A DNA stretch of 64,000 bases from Heterocephalus glaber. Lineage: Eukaryota > Chordata > Mammalia > Rodentia > Bathyergidae. Of this stretch, positions 1 through 20,629 are shown in pieces. Position numbers and translations under genes: made by a program. The stretch lies in assembly GCF_000247695.1 (NCBI RefSeq), contig NW_004624747.1, positions 10,675,568 through 10,739,567 of the forward strand. Reading direction: 5' to 3'. Position 1 is the stretch's first letter. Each line of letters opens with the position of its first letter. Below the pieces are notes generated by a model. That model worked only from the letters and a program-made list of their open reading frames with translations. It ran no database searches and was not told the DNA's origin.

Positions 1-80
1 TTTTTTTGGTACCGGGCATCGAACTCAGGTCCTTGTGCTTATGAGGCAGGTGGCGGAACCACTGAGCTAAATCCCGGCCC
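1..80 (-). repeat. ID SINE
   Basis: tRNA(Ala)-derived ID element in reverse, with the T-run at its left end and the A-box (TTTAGCTCAGTGGTTCC) at its right. It is cut by the window start and sits in the TRPV4 intron. Confidence 0.9.
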
Positions 81-205
81 GAGGATAGATATTCTTAAGG
101 AGCTTTCCAGCTCTGGTTCTTTTATTCTCGAACAAGGTGGGAGGGAAAGTTGTGGCAGAGTTGGCCAGAGGCTTGAATGATGGGCTCTGGAGTTTGGAGT
201 ACTGA

Positions 206-9239
<9,034 letters not shown>

Positions 9240-9705
9240 GGCTGCAGAAGGCCCTGCCCCTGCCCCTGCCGATTTCCAGTCCACCTCCTGCTCCAGCGGC
9301 GAATCCCAGTGTCCTCCATACCTGCAACCCCCAGAGGTGAGGGGCCACGGAGATGCTGGGGAGCCCCCAGGACCCTCTGGCCTCTAGGCTTCTGCGCCCA
9401 CTCCCCTGGGATGGGTTCCCAGCCACCTGTCTCACTCCCATGGAGTCACCTAAGCACCTCAGGCCTCTGCTGGGACCCTGCCCTGACTTTCCGTTATTTA
9501 TTGCTCTGCTCTCAGGAAAGTGTGAGCAGCCCCACCTGGGGCCAGGTAGCGCCCTCGGTGCCTTGCTGCGGGGCCTGCACACGCCAGCAATGATGAAGTG
9601 GCTTTGCTGGGCTCCTTGCCTGGGGCTGGGCCGCACTTTCTGTGCGTCCTGTAGTGTCCCCCCTCCGTCAGTGCTCAATAAATGTTCACTTATTGATGGA
9701 GGAGA
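9240..9705 (+). other. TRPV4: TRPV4 3' UTR
   Basis: Sequence from the stop codon to just past the poly(A) signal. It is GC-rich and free of SINEs. The exact cleavage base is inferred to lie 15-25 bases after the AATAAA. Confidence 0.8.
9677..9682 (+). terminator. TRPV4: TRPV4 polyadenylation signal AATAAA
   Basis: A canonical AATAAA lies 438 bases after the stop codon. A G- and GT-rich stretch follows from about 9702, as expected for a downstream element. Confidence 0.85.
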
Positions 9706-11714
9706 TGGTGGGCGCAAGGGTGATGATGACAGACACAGGGTGACACCGGGGTGTTGGCAGTGCTAGAATTGCTGGTGGGGAAGGGCAAGAGTGCCAGTGA
9801 GGGCACAGTGCTGATGGGTGTTGGGGTTGGGGGCTGCACTGCGCTAGTAATGGTGGTGGTGGCCTGGGGATGGGCCGAGGCGGGCCCCAGGGAAGGTAAC
9901 GACTGAAGGAATGGGAGGAGTGTTGCTGGGGAGGAGTAATACCGTTCTTAGGGGACAGTAATGCCACCTCCTACAGCCCCTCAGGCCCTGGCCCGTCCTG
10001 GTCAGTCTGGGTCTCTGTCCTCCCCAAAAGCCTGCCTGCCGGAAGAGTGGGCCTTACGGAGGCCCAGCTGTGGCAGCTGTGGTGGAGAGGGCGTGGTTGG
10101 GGTCTGCAGGCAGGGCCCTCCCTGCCCCAACACTGGCCCCAGGTGCTGCTTTGGGAGATTTGGCTTGATTGAGATACTTTACCTTTCTGGGACTGCACCC
10201 TCACCTGTGAGAGGGACGAAGATGGACGACAGGAAGGAACTGATGCCAGAAGGAAGCGGGTGCCACCCCAGCTTCCCTGCACTGAGCCTGACCCTGGCAC
10301 GTTGGAGGCCCAGTGTCCTCCTCAGCACCTGGAGCAGGTCCCCATCTCCTGTTCTCAGGGCAGAGGGTGGAGCTGATCCGATCAGACAGACATGGGGTAG
10401 ATATGCCCCATCAGAATAGGGTCTGTGGGGCAACTCTGGAGGCAGACAGGTGTCTCTCTCTGTGCCTGGGCTTCTGGAAGGGACAGAGGCTGACTGGCTG
10501 AGCCCCAGGAGAAGGTCTGGGGGACAGAGGGGACACATTTCTCCTTCCTCAACTCCAGCTGAGGTGAAAACACTCCTGTACTTGTTGGGCTCTCCCTGAG
10601 TTGGCTAGAAGACAAGATGGCCACCTGGTCTGTCACTCCTTGCAGACACATACTGGTGACAAGGAGAAGCCTGCTTTGCCTTGGGTGCCCTTCAGGCAGG
10701 GATAATGAAAGGGCAAATGGACATATAGCGGATGGTTCTAGAAAGTTCTGCATTTGGGGTCAAGAGCTGGAGACTAGTCTTGCCTCCATTTCCTCAGCTA
10801 TAAAATGGGCACAGTCTTTGTAGAGATGGAGTGATTTGCTGGGCTTTTCAAAGAAGAGAGGATTATGGTTGTAGTGTTCACGCACAGTTTGTGATTTAGG
10901 GAGCAAGTAACACAAAACTTCCTCTGGCTGAATGAAAAGGAGTAGTAATAGTCTTAGTAGGAGATCTCAAATTAAGAAGGGCATCAAGGCTGGTTGAGGT
11001 CTCTGACTCATTAATGGCCCAGTTCTGCCACTCTTTATCCCTTCAGCATCTATGTATTGGATTTCAACAATGTGTCAGGTACTGTAAGCAACAAACACTT
11101 GCCTGGGTGTGATGGCTCATACTGGATTCCCTCAAGGACACAAAATGGCATCCTAGATCCAAGCATCACATCCAAAGCCAGTCAAAATCAAAAGAAGAAA
11201 GATGGCTCTTCTTGTGTTTCTTCTTATGCAGGAAGAAATTTTTCCCTGAAGTCCCTCAGCTTGTTTCCCTTCTTATTGGCCAGCTTTATGTCACATGTCT
11301 CATGTTTCAGCCAATTACTAGACAGGAAGCAGCAATTGAATTGACCTAAAAAAACCCCAGTAATATGGAAGAAGGAAGTGACCCCAACAAGATCTGGGTT
11401 CTGTGAGAAAAGAAAATGGGGGAATCCACATTGCCTAGGCAACCAGTAGCCTTTGCTGTGGCCCTTTCTCCACCTTCAACACTGTCTCCAATGATGGCTG
11501 CGGCTCATTGTGGGGCCCATGGAATCACAAAATCAAAACACTCTCTACTCAGCAGGACTTGGTAACTTCTGGAGGGAAGTACTTAATTCATTTAAAAGAG
11601 TTAAAATTTTGATGAAGTAATTTTGGCTATCGATACTCTTAAGTACACTTTCAGCTACCTGTGAGCTTTTAAAAAGTTTTCAAGTCTTTGAGGTTTTCTG
11701 TTTGTGCCAGTATT
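9706..11714. other. intergenic spacer, no gene seen
   Basis: Sequence just after TRPV4. It has a short TGG-type simple repeat near 9848 and MIR-like pieces. I find no exon with splice sites and no recent SINE until about 11.7 kb. Open frames here are GC-driven and match nothing I know. Confidence 0.6.
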
Positions 11715-11771
11715 TTATTTTATTTTTGATGCTGGGGATTGAACTCAGGGCCACACACATGCTAGGCCTAG
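11715..11771 (-). repeat. partial, old ID-type SINE
   Basis: Only the B-box part (GCTGGGGATTGAACTCAGGG) and an ATTTT tail remain. Confidence 0.65.
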
Positions 11772-11935
11772 TAAGATCTTAAAGATGCACTTTTCTTCAA
11801 AGTGCAGGACATATGCTGGTGCCATGCCAAAGTATTTTTAGCTGACACATTAGAGATCGAATCACATTTTAAAAATGTTCTCTTTTCAATTCTCAGTACC
11901 TCCTGATGATGTCAAGGCAACAGTTTGGTGCTTCT

Positions 11936-12330
11936 ATTTTTTTTTCCAGTCCTGCAGTTGAATCCAGAGTCTGGTTGCATACTGGGTGAATACTCTACCA
12001 CTGAGGTACAACCCCAGCATCCTCGCCTTTTTGTGGTATTGGGGGCACTTGACTACTGAGCTACACTCCCAGCCCCTTTTTTAAAGTTTTTAATGTAGTT
12101 AAAAAACAAACAAACAAACTTTCAGGGTCGGGGATTTAGCTCAGTGGTTCTACCGCCTGCCACGCAAGTGCAAGTTCCTGAATTCGATCCCAGGTACAAA
12201 AAACCCCCCAAAACCAGAAAACTTTGAGACAAGTTTTTGCTGAATTGTCTAGCTGGCCTTAAACTTTCAATCCTCCTGTCTCAGCTACCCAAATAGCTGC
12301 GATTACAGCTCGTGCTACCACACCTGGCTT
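11936..12330 (-). repeat. diverged B1-dID cluster with a nested forward ID
   Basis: Two reversed ID-like pieces are followed by a reversed B1 half. A forward ID at 12124-12213 sits in the A/T-rich linker. AAACTTTCAG before it and AAAACTTTGAG after it may be its worn target duplication. Confidence 0.75.
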
Positions 12331-13029
12331 AATCTCTTTCCCATAGAGAAACATTTGTCTCAAAACTCCTGGAAGGATGTAGTGACAAAGAAATTCAAAA
12401 CATAATTTTATTTTCTTTTTAGAATTATGAGACCTATTTATGATAAGTGTCACTGATTTTCTTGATAAAGTAGTGCTCTTGGGGGTATTTTATAACATAT
12501 TCACTTATGAGTAAAACCTTCGATGATTAGGGAGCCACGTTAGATGAATAAAATTAACAGGAAGAGTGACAACTATATTATGGACTGGTTTTGGGAATCA
12601 TTGATCTATCCCAACCTTGAATCCATGCTTGCTGTCCTTTTGCCGCTGAACCTATACTCCTCTACTCCCATACTTTCTGGGACAGGAGGCTCATGACTTC
12701 CGATGGCCTAAGAAAGCAACATCTTTAGTTTAAGGTCTTAGTTTGAGATTCCTCACTCTGCATCTTGTCTGCCCGTCTCCAAGCTAAAGCCCTTTGGTTC
12801 CTTCAGCCGTTCTGCAGGCAGCCATGACTGCTACCGTGTATGGTGAGCCTGCTGTGACCTGCCGTCCAGGGCTTGCCAGGCTAAAGTGTCTCTATGGCTG
12901 AGGACTTGTTACTCAGCTTGTAAGTGGAGAAGGGAGGGCTTGAACCCAAGGCAGTACAGACGGTCCCAGCTGTGGGATGGCTCCCCTTAGAATTTTCTGA
13001 CTTTTACAGCGGTGCAAAAGCAATCCACA
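12331..13029. other. intergenic spacer, nothing recognised
   Basis: AT-rich first half, mixed second half. No gene or repeat is recognised by eye. Confidence 0.5.
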
Positions 13030-13114
13030 GGGCCAGGGTTTTAGCTCAGTGGTTTTGCCGCCTGCTGCGCAAGCGCAAGGACCCGAGTTCGATCCCTGGT
13101 ACCAAAAAAACACA
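13030..13114 (+). repeat. ID SINE
   Basis: Forward ID with intact A box, B box and the GGTACC end before the A-run. The flanks CAATCCACA and CGATCCACA are a near-perfect target duplication. Confidence 0.88.
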
Positions 13115-13477
13115 ACGATCCACACTGTGTAGGAGCCATACTTGATCTCTTCTTGGGCCAGTAGTAGATGGCACAATGCTCTCAGAGTGAGAGAGTCACC
13201 ACTCCCAGCTAGCCCCCGATCATAAGGGGAAACACGTGAACCTATGAGCTCTATGCTGCTGACCTGTGGTGTTCGGTAGGCCAGGTGTACGAAGTCCATT
13301 TCCACTTAGGATAGTTACAACTCCTGATAAGCTTATTGGGATGTAAGTCAAGGAGCATCAGTCACTCTCAAACCCCAGGCGTTTTGCACGAGATCTCATT
13401 CAGTCTCCTGGGTAATCCTGGGAGGTGGGGAACGAGAGGTTTCATTCTCTTTTTGAACAAGGCTCAGAGGTGACGTG

Positions 13478-13540
13478 ACCACTGTGACTCTATTTCTCTT
13501 ACTATGTATCGGTATAGGAATGGCCATACAATCCAGTTCT
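13478..13540 (+). repeat. 63-base segment, copy A of a local duplicate
   Basis: It matches 16118-16180 at 60 of 63 bases by eye. Similarity stops abruptly at the right edge (TTCT then TGGGG here, TTCT then GATCC in copy B). Confidence 0.85.
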
Positions 13541-14584
13541 TGGGGTCACACTGCTACCTGGAGAATGCAGATTGAGTCCAGGAGCTGACTCTGATGGTGT
13601 CAAGTACCTTCTCCCCCATAACTTCTTATTATCTTTCCCTTCCCAATTGCTTGGCTGAATAAGTACTAGACATTAGAAATACTTCTAATAAATGATTTTA
13701 AAAAATCCCTGTGCATTAAGTAAATCCATCAGGTGTGCCAGGCTTGATCTTACTGCTTCTACATATCATGTCATTTAAGCCTCACTGTGATCCTATAAAG
13801 TTGGTACTTTTAATACTGCACCCCATATCCCTGAAGTATTAGTTATAATTCTTTGGTTGTATGTGACAAGAAGTCTGAATACAAACCGGATCACATTACT
13901 AAAAAAGACCAGGCATCTGACTTCAAGCATGGCTGGATCATAGGGTTTGAATGAGGCCATCAGGATTAGATTCTTGTGTGCCTCTCAGCTCTGTCTTCCT
14001 GTGGGGCAGCTTAGTTCTCAAGCAGGCTTTCCCAAAGCATTGGTCCCTAGAAGCTCCACGCTGACTACTTACCAAGTCAGCAGTCTCAGAGAAGAGTTGC
14101 TTGTTCCCTAATCATCCCAGTAAAAGTCCCAGGGCTGCCTCTTACTGGGCCAATTGGAGTCACGTGTCTACTCCTGACCCAATCACTGTGGCCAAGGGAG
14201 CAGGGTGGTTCCTGACTGGTCAGACCTGAGTTATCTGGCTACCGCTGGAGCCAGGGTCAGAGCTAGAGTCTCCCAGACCCCTGGGGCTGAGACTAGGGAA
14301 GGACGGCTTCCCTGAGGAAAGGTGAGTGTTGATACCAGGAGTTGTATCAGCACCCTGATTTCCACTCTTCTTTTCACCCATGTCCTTTGCTGTAAAACCG
14401 CTGTCTTCTCACAGCCAGCAGACTCTAATTTCCCACACTTGTCTGACCATGTGACTTGTGTTGACCAATGGGATGTGAACCGGCATGCCTGCCCCCTCCC
14501 CCGCCCTGAGAGCCAAGTGGAGCAGAGCCAGGAGCCCCTGGATGCTGGGGAAGAAGTGAATGGTTTTGGATACCATACCACTGA

Positions 14585-14649
14585 CGTGTGTGTGTGGGTG
14601 TGGGTGTGGGTGTGGGTGTGCGTGTGTGGGCCGGCATGTGTGTGTGTGG
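14585..14649 (+). repeat. (TG)/(TGGGTG) microsatellite
   Basis: Interrupted TG tract with a GTGTGG sub-period. Confidence 0.9.
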
Positions 14650-14740
14650 TGCAAGCAGCAACAGGTAATGATATAGACACTAGAAAAAGGAGTAACTAGA
14701 ACATGACAGGCCAAAAAACCAGGAATGTGAACTGCATTCG

Positions 14741-14937
14741 TTTTTTTGTTTGTTTTATTTTTTGCGGTACTGGCGATTGAACTGAGCTACAGCCTCAGTT
14801 CTTTCCATTTTTTATTTTGAGACGTGGCCTCACTCAGTCACTAAATAGCCCAGGCTGAACTTGAATTTGTGAACCTTCTGCCTCAGCCTCCCTCCCAGGG
14901 TGCTGGGATCACAGGCATGCACCACTACGTCTGGCTT
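14741..14937 (-). repeat. B1-dID dimeric SINE
   Basis: Reverse copy with a shortened ID half and a full reversed B1 half (CAGCCTCCCTCCCAGGGTGC). Confidence 0.83.
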
Positions 14938-15234
14938 GCTTTCTGTGTTATACTGAGAAAATTGAGGTTCCGAGAGGCTCCCAGGGCATCCGACTGGTGA
15001 GTGGTGGAGTGGGATTTGAACCCAGGCACTTGCCATGCTCGAGAGGTGACAGGTGCGAGCTGACAAGACTAAGCCCTTCTCCGGTGGAAACCCTAGCTGT
15101 CACCTGCCACTTTTATTGAGTCCTCTAGCCTGCCAGCTCTCCTTTAGTGGCCTCTCCCTTTAAACATACCTCTACTTTTACTCCAGCAAGGGTTTCCTAT
15201 TATAGGCATGTACATGTATTTACTAATGATAAAG

Positions 15235-15725
15235 CACTTGTATGTCATATTGGACAGGACGCCTTTTTCTCCTCCCAAGTTTAAAGCACTACTGGGAAAT
15301 AATTAGTGCTACTGGAAGCAAAAACAAAGGGATCCCATCAGAAAAGACAGTCTTAGAACCTCTGGGATCGTAATTGAACAATTACCTCTTATGCCTATGA
15401 ATAGTTCGTTATTACATGGCCTGTTATTATTAGCTGTTATTATTGTTTTAGATGAATGCTGGGGATTTTATTTAATCGAAAGCCATATTCAGCCACGCTG
15501 TTCGTCTCTTTCGAATGCATGCTTGTGACATTTCTGAATGTGATAATGTCACAGTTGGTAGTCAGTCTCCACAGCTGGCCCAGATAACGCTGTGTTTGGA
15601 TTGTTTCAGTTGTTTGGACGGGGCGATTAAATACTCCAGGACTCTGTTCATACCGTTATTAATTTTCAGCTCCCTAGCAAAAGCATTTACATGAGAACCA
15701 AGCACCTCCCACCTTTTATGTTTTA
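15235..15725. promoter_or_regulatory. candidate conserved non-coding element (intergenic)
   Basis: About 490 bases, AT-rich and SINE-free, with preserved CpGs (GATCG, TTCGTT, AATCGAAAG, TTTCGAATG, ACCGTTATT) in a CpG-poor setting, plus homeodomain-like TAATTAG and the palindrome GTAATTGAACAATTAC at 15370. Composition suggests constraint. Conservation itself cannot be seen from one sequence. Confidence 0.4.
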
Positions 15726-16117
15726 GGAATCTGAAGTCGCTGGGGCCAGTAGGGAGAGCTCTGTTCTGCTCAAGCTTATGAGACAGAAACAAAGGGAAGG
15801 TGAGGACAAAGGCAGAGGACAGGGTTGGGGAGGTGGGGGACAGTGGAGACCCAGCCCCAGCCTGAGAAGCCGAAGGCCGGGTCAGGAGGGACCAGGCTGT
15901 GAGTGCTAGGTTCTTGGAGGGAATTTGCAACAGGAAGAGCACAGGAACACAGATGAGGCTCCTGCCATGTGGTAGGGTCTGTGGCCACTCAGGTCTCAGG
16001 ATCCATATGTGGGAGCTTCTGGATGGGAGCTAGTGCCTCCTACTCCATATACACAGCATCTGGTTTTGCTCAGAGTTTTCCACTCTGCTCTGCACAGTTT
16101 TGGGCTTCACTAAGCCA

Positions 16118-16180
16118 ACCACTCTGACTCTATTTCTCTTACTAAGTATTGGTATAGGAATGGCCATACAATCCAGTTCT
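16118..16180 (+). repeat. 63-base segment, copy B of a local duplicate
   Basis: Near-identical partner of 13478-13540. The differences are G/C, T/A and C/T. Its right part runs directly into the MLT1-like LTR. Confidence 0.85.
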
Positions 16181-16520
16181 GATCCATGAGGCAAGAAGAC
16201 AAGACTGCTGAGAAGGGGGAATTCTGGGAAAGTTTTCCCGGAAAGAAAGAGAAATACAGGAAGGGACTGGTCTTCTCTTTTGTTGAGAACTGTCAGGTCT
16301 GGAAGTGATGTGTGGAGCTGCAGCAGCCATTTTGTGAGCAGGAAGGGGATTGCCAGACCAGGAGGATAAAAACAACATGAGTCTTTGATGCTGCAGTTGA
16401 ACTGCTAAATTAACCAACCTTGGGGTCATTCTACCTTAAGGCTTCTTATGATTATTGGAGGTAGTACATTTTCTCACTTAAACCAGTTAATTCAGGGTTC
16501 TCTGTTACTTAGCCAAAATC
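16140..16520 (+). mobile_element. MLT1-type solo LTR fossil
   Basis: Contains TTCTGGGAAAGTTTTCCCGG, a GTCTGGAAGTGATGTG segment and an end near TTCTCTGTTACTTAGCCAAA, resembling old ERVL-MaLR (MLT1) LTRs. No coding remnant is present. Confidence 0.65.
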
Positions 16521-16681
16521 ATATACATGCAAGTACATTTATATATTTGTCCTCATTTTACAGTTGAAGAAAATGAGAACCAAGGAAACACTGGTTCCTA
16601 AGGTTATGCAGCCTGCATCTGGTTGGAGCCAGGATCTGAACCCTCTCTCTGAGGATGAACTTTCTAGGAGGTGGTAGGAGG

Positions 16682-16683
<2 letters not shown>

Positions 16684-16728
<45 letters not shown>

Positions 16729-16738
16729 TGTGTGTGTT
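16684..16738 (+). repeat. (TG)n microsatellite
   Basis: A TG tract of about 27 units with one TATG interruption. It is the longest clean dinucleotide tract in the window. Confidence 0.95.
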
Positions 16739-17498
16739 GGGTCTTTTCAAACATGGTCATTTTCCATTTTTTCCACAGCAGCTGGATGCAGTGGTTTCTA
16801 ACAGATGAGAAGCAGGGTCTGGATGGAGCTGGGTTTGGGGCCTTCTCAGCATGTCCAGATCCTTAGCAATTCCAGAGAGAACTCCTTGCTCTCAGCACCC
16901 CTCAGTTTGGGATGCACCCCCTGAATCCCGCAGGTCTACCTTTGGCTGATGCTGGGTGGGGCTGTGGAGATCCTAGAGCCTGGCCACCAGGGGCCGCTGT
17001 GGTCACACCTGAGGGAAACTGGAATACCGGGAGGTGGCCAAGAAAAACCTTTCTGTGAGCTCCAGAGTTTGTGACTCAGGAAGGACCCCATCCCCAAGGA
17101 GACGGGACACACCTCCAGAGGATTTAGGATCCAAATTGCTGTGTGCCCACAGGCAAGGTGTCTTCCCTCTCTGAACCTGTTTCCTCCTCCTGGCACATCT
17201 CAAATGTGAGCTTCCTCCCTCTCCCGGAGGGTCTGCCTCTCCCTTTGTGCCTAGGTCAACATGGTGGGCAGAGGCTGATTAGGGTGCGGTTGTCTCAGAC
17301 TAGAGGCCCAGGTCAAGGTTGGGTCTCAGCTCTTGTTTTGCTACAAACCCCACTCCTTATGTTACGGCTGGGTAAACTGAGACCCAGAGAGGATAAAGAA
17401 CTCACTCCATTTCCCCAGTTGCAACCCAAGAGTATTTCCTGAAGTCCTATTTTTTCCTTGTAGACAGAAACAAAAACTTTGGTTAAAAGAGTTAGAGA

Positions 17499-17585
17499 GG
17501 GCTGGGGATTTAGCTCAGTGGTTCTGCTTCCTGCCTTGCAAGCACAAGGTCCTGAGTTCGATCCCTGGTACCAAAAAAAAAAAAA
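17499..17585 (+). repeat. ID SINE
   Basis: Forward ID of the young type with an A-tail. It is flanked by the 8-base duplication GTTAGAGA (17491-17498 and 17586-17593). Confidence 0.92.
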
Positions 17586-17710
17586 GTTAGAGAAATGCTT
17601 GTGTTCAGGTCTTTGCAGAGACTTTAATATACTAAAGTGATGTGTGCATTTCCAAGAATGGGTATATACAACTATTTCTCAAATTCTTTTCTTTTAATTA
17701 AAAAAAATTA

Positions 17711-17790
17711 TTTTTGCACTGTTGGGGCTGGAATCCAGGGCTTCACACATGCCAGGCAAGTGCTGTTCTTCTGAGCCACATCCCCAGCCC
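17711..17790 (-). repeat. old ID-type SINE
   Basis: Reverse ID with the older CTTCACACATGCCAGGCAAG anticodon-region text, unlike the young copies. Confidence 0.75.
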
Positions 17791-18025
17791 TGTTTCTCAG
17801 TTCTTTGGGAAGCCTGCTCTCCAAGGTGACTTGGGAATCAGCTGGACAAGGCAACACTGGTAAGAGTAGAGCTAATCTAATCCTGCATGCCGTCTCTGAC
17901 ATCTCTCTATGCGACCCTGGGGAGCTGAATTCCCATCCCCTAAGTTCAACCTGCATGGTACACACAGATGCACCTTAATTTAAGATGACCTTATATTCTG
18001 AAAAATACACAGGTTGAAAATATAT

Positions 18026-18319
18026 CTTTTTTATTTTAATTTTTTTGGAACTGGGGATTGGATCCACTGCCTTCCTACTAAGCTACATCCCTAAGACCTT
18101 TTTTTTTTTTGGTACCAGGGATTGAACTTGGCTCTTTGCGCTTGTGAGGCAGGCAGCAGAACCACTGAGCTAAATTCCTGGCCCCCCTGAGACCTTTTTT
18201 ATTTTTTATTTTGAGACAAGATCTCGCTACGTCACTAAGCTGCTCAGGCTGGGGTCCAATTTGTGATCCTCCTGCCTCCGCCTTCCAGAGTGTGGGGAAT
18301 CACAGGAATGTACCACCTG
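18026..18319 (-). repeat. B1-dID split by a nested ID element
   Basis: A young reverse ID at 18105-18184 sits in the linker between the ID half and the B1 half. The flanks CTAAGACCTTTTTT (18091-18104) and CTGAGACCTTTTTT (18187-18200) are its target duplication. Confidence 0.87.
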
Positions 18320-20629
18320 TAGGATATTCAACACGCCGAGGGAGGGGCGGCCCCTTTAAAAGCACCACCTGCATGCTGCGCAGGGGCCAGAGCTCCGGGA
18401 TCTGCATGGAGTTGAGGCTGCAGCTTAGAGAGCTGGCAGGGCTGGTCGGAAGTGATTGTCTCAACTTCCTGGGGAATGCATGGTCTAAGACAATGATGCG
18501 AGTGGAGAAAACATGAAGCCACTTGGAAAGGTGAGTGTCATCAGCAGGTCTGCGGGGACCCACGGTGCCTGGGGTGGCAGCTCGGATGCTGTAAGAGGCA
18601 GGGACCTCGTGGCTGCTGCGGTGTTGGCAACAGTAAGCATGGAGGTGATGTGGGGCGACCCTGCTTCTGCTTGGGACAGATAGGGGGCAAGGTGTAGACC
18701 CGGACGGTTCCATGGGGAGGGGACCCTGTGCTCAGACAGAGGTGTGGAGCTCTCTGGTGGGAGCCTGGCCGCTGCCTTCTCCACCCTGCAGGAGGCTGGG
18801 GCCCGGCCCAGGCTCTGGAGCCAAACGAGCCACCTCCGGGGGTGGTGAGGTTGTGTGTGCTCTGCTCTACCTCGAGCAGCGGTTCCCAGCTCTGGCTCGG
18901 AATGGGCCAGGCTGTGTTCCCTCCCAGGTGCTTCTCCATCCTTCAGCCCAGCTGTGACTTTGGGTGGTGCTTGCCCATCGCTGGGCCTCACTGGCCTCAG
19001 CTGTATCGAATGCGCACCTGAATTGTGTGTGCGCCTGTGAGGGGTGAAGGTGTCGGCAGCCTGGCGTCCCTTCTGATTGCAGTACTTCGGGCCACTGGTA
19101 ATTATGGTAGTGATGTTTTTGTTTCCTGTCCTGCTGCCATCCTAGTGGTAATCAGATGTATGAACACAGGGCAGGGCCACAGCCCGCTAGAATGGCTACT
19201 CGGGAGGGCCCTTTGTGATCAACCACTCAGCTCCCAAAAGGGGAAACTGAGGCCCAGGGAGACTAGACCCATCCCATGCACAGGACCATCAGGTCTTTAT
19301 AGGAGGGCAATGAGTTCTCTGCCCAGGCCCCCACATGTGGGCACCTGGATGACCCAGAGGGCAGGTTGGTGCTTGGGTGGCTTCGTGGTGGGTGCCAGAA
19401 AAGCTGAGCCGCAGGTCACTGCCCAGCCCTAAGAGTGGCCTCCTCCCTAGTAGTGCTCTGCCTGCCTTGCCCGAGGCTCACTCTGGGCTTCGGTCTCTGT
19501 GTGGTGTTGTCCTCTGGGGATGGGCTGGTTCAGGGTGCTCACAGTAGCCATGTCAGGATTCTGTCCTTGGTCTTCTTGCTCTAGATGCCTGGGTGGGCTT
19601 TGGGACGTGGATGGGGGACTGGATGCCAGGCTCCCTCTTAACCATCCTTGCGGGCGACCCTCTGTAAAATGGGCATGATCTTATTACTCACCTGGTAGGG
19701 TTGTTGTAAGACTTGGCCAAGTGAGGCCATAAAAGCACTTTGCTTGCTGCTGTTTATGCTAATTAGAAATTGTTTTAAGATTGCTCCTGGTGGCCTAACA
19801 TGTAGTCCCGACTTTCCCAGCCTGTCTCCAGCAGGACCTGAGCTCCTGTTCCCACCAGGCTAGGGTTGGTGCTCAGCTCACTGACTCAGATGCAGGGCCT
19901 TCAGCAGAGCTGTCTGGGGGACCAGGCTCCATGTGCTGCCAGATTTGGGGCCTGGTCTCAGGGAGCCGGATGCCCTCCCCTCTGCCCTGCACCTTACCTT
20001 GAGCTGAGCAGGCGGGGCTCAGGGAGCAGGGTGGAAGGCCTACCTCAGACTAGGGGTGCAGTTTCCCCTTTGCCCTGGGAGGAAGCAAAGGCAGGGGTAG
20101 GAGGTGAGGAAGAATCCTGGCTTTCCATGGACTTGCTGTGCAGGGCCTGTCACTGCTCTGAGCCTTAGTGCCTTGCTCTCCTCACACCTCCAGTCTTACA
20201 AGCGTGTCAGGAAATGCAGTGCCTGAGGCCTGCTGAGCTCTCTGGGGCACGTGGCGTGGCGCCTTCTCAGATCTCCAGGCTCCAGGGTGGGGGTGGGTAA
20301 GGGCTGGGGGATCTGCCCCGGCAGCACTGGGAGGGAACGAGCTGCGGAGGGTGTCCCAGACCAGCACAGAGGCAGTGGACCAGTGGGCATGTGGACGGGT
20401 CCCTGGCCACGCCAGAGGCCACGAGCCCCAGTGTGATGCTAGAGCAAAGCACAGCAGTGTCCAGCTGCACCCAGCACAGTGGGTGCCCGGAGGGTCCTGG
20501 GATGTTTCCCTGGGGCTGGGCCGGCCCAGCAGGTTGGAGCGGAGGCAACCCGCCTAGGGGAGGGAGCGAGGAGGATGAAAACAAGCCAACAGCTGAGACA
20601 CCATCTGTGTTTTCCTCTTTTTTTCTTTC
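18320..20629. other. spacer between the convergent genes, no gene seen
   Basis: GC-rich and nearly SINE-free. Many short open frames follow composition. None has splice sites or similarity I recognise. Confidence 0.5.

Noticed and set aside
17499..17585. Possible tRNA gene: this and the other ID copies carry A- and B-box-like sequences
   Set aside because: They end in A-runs, have target duplications and cannot fold into a full cloverleaf with a normal anticodon arm. They are ID SINEs.
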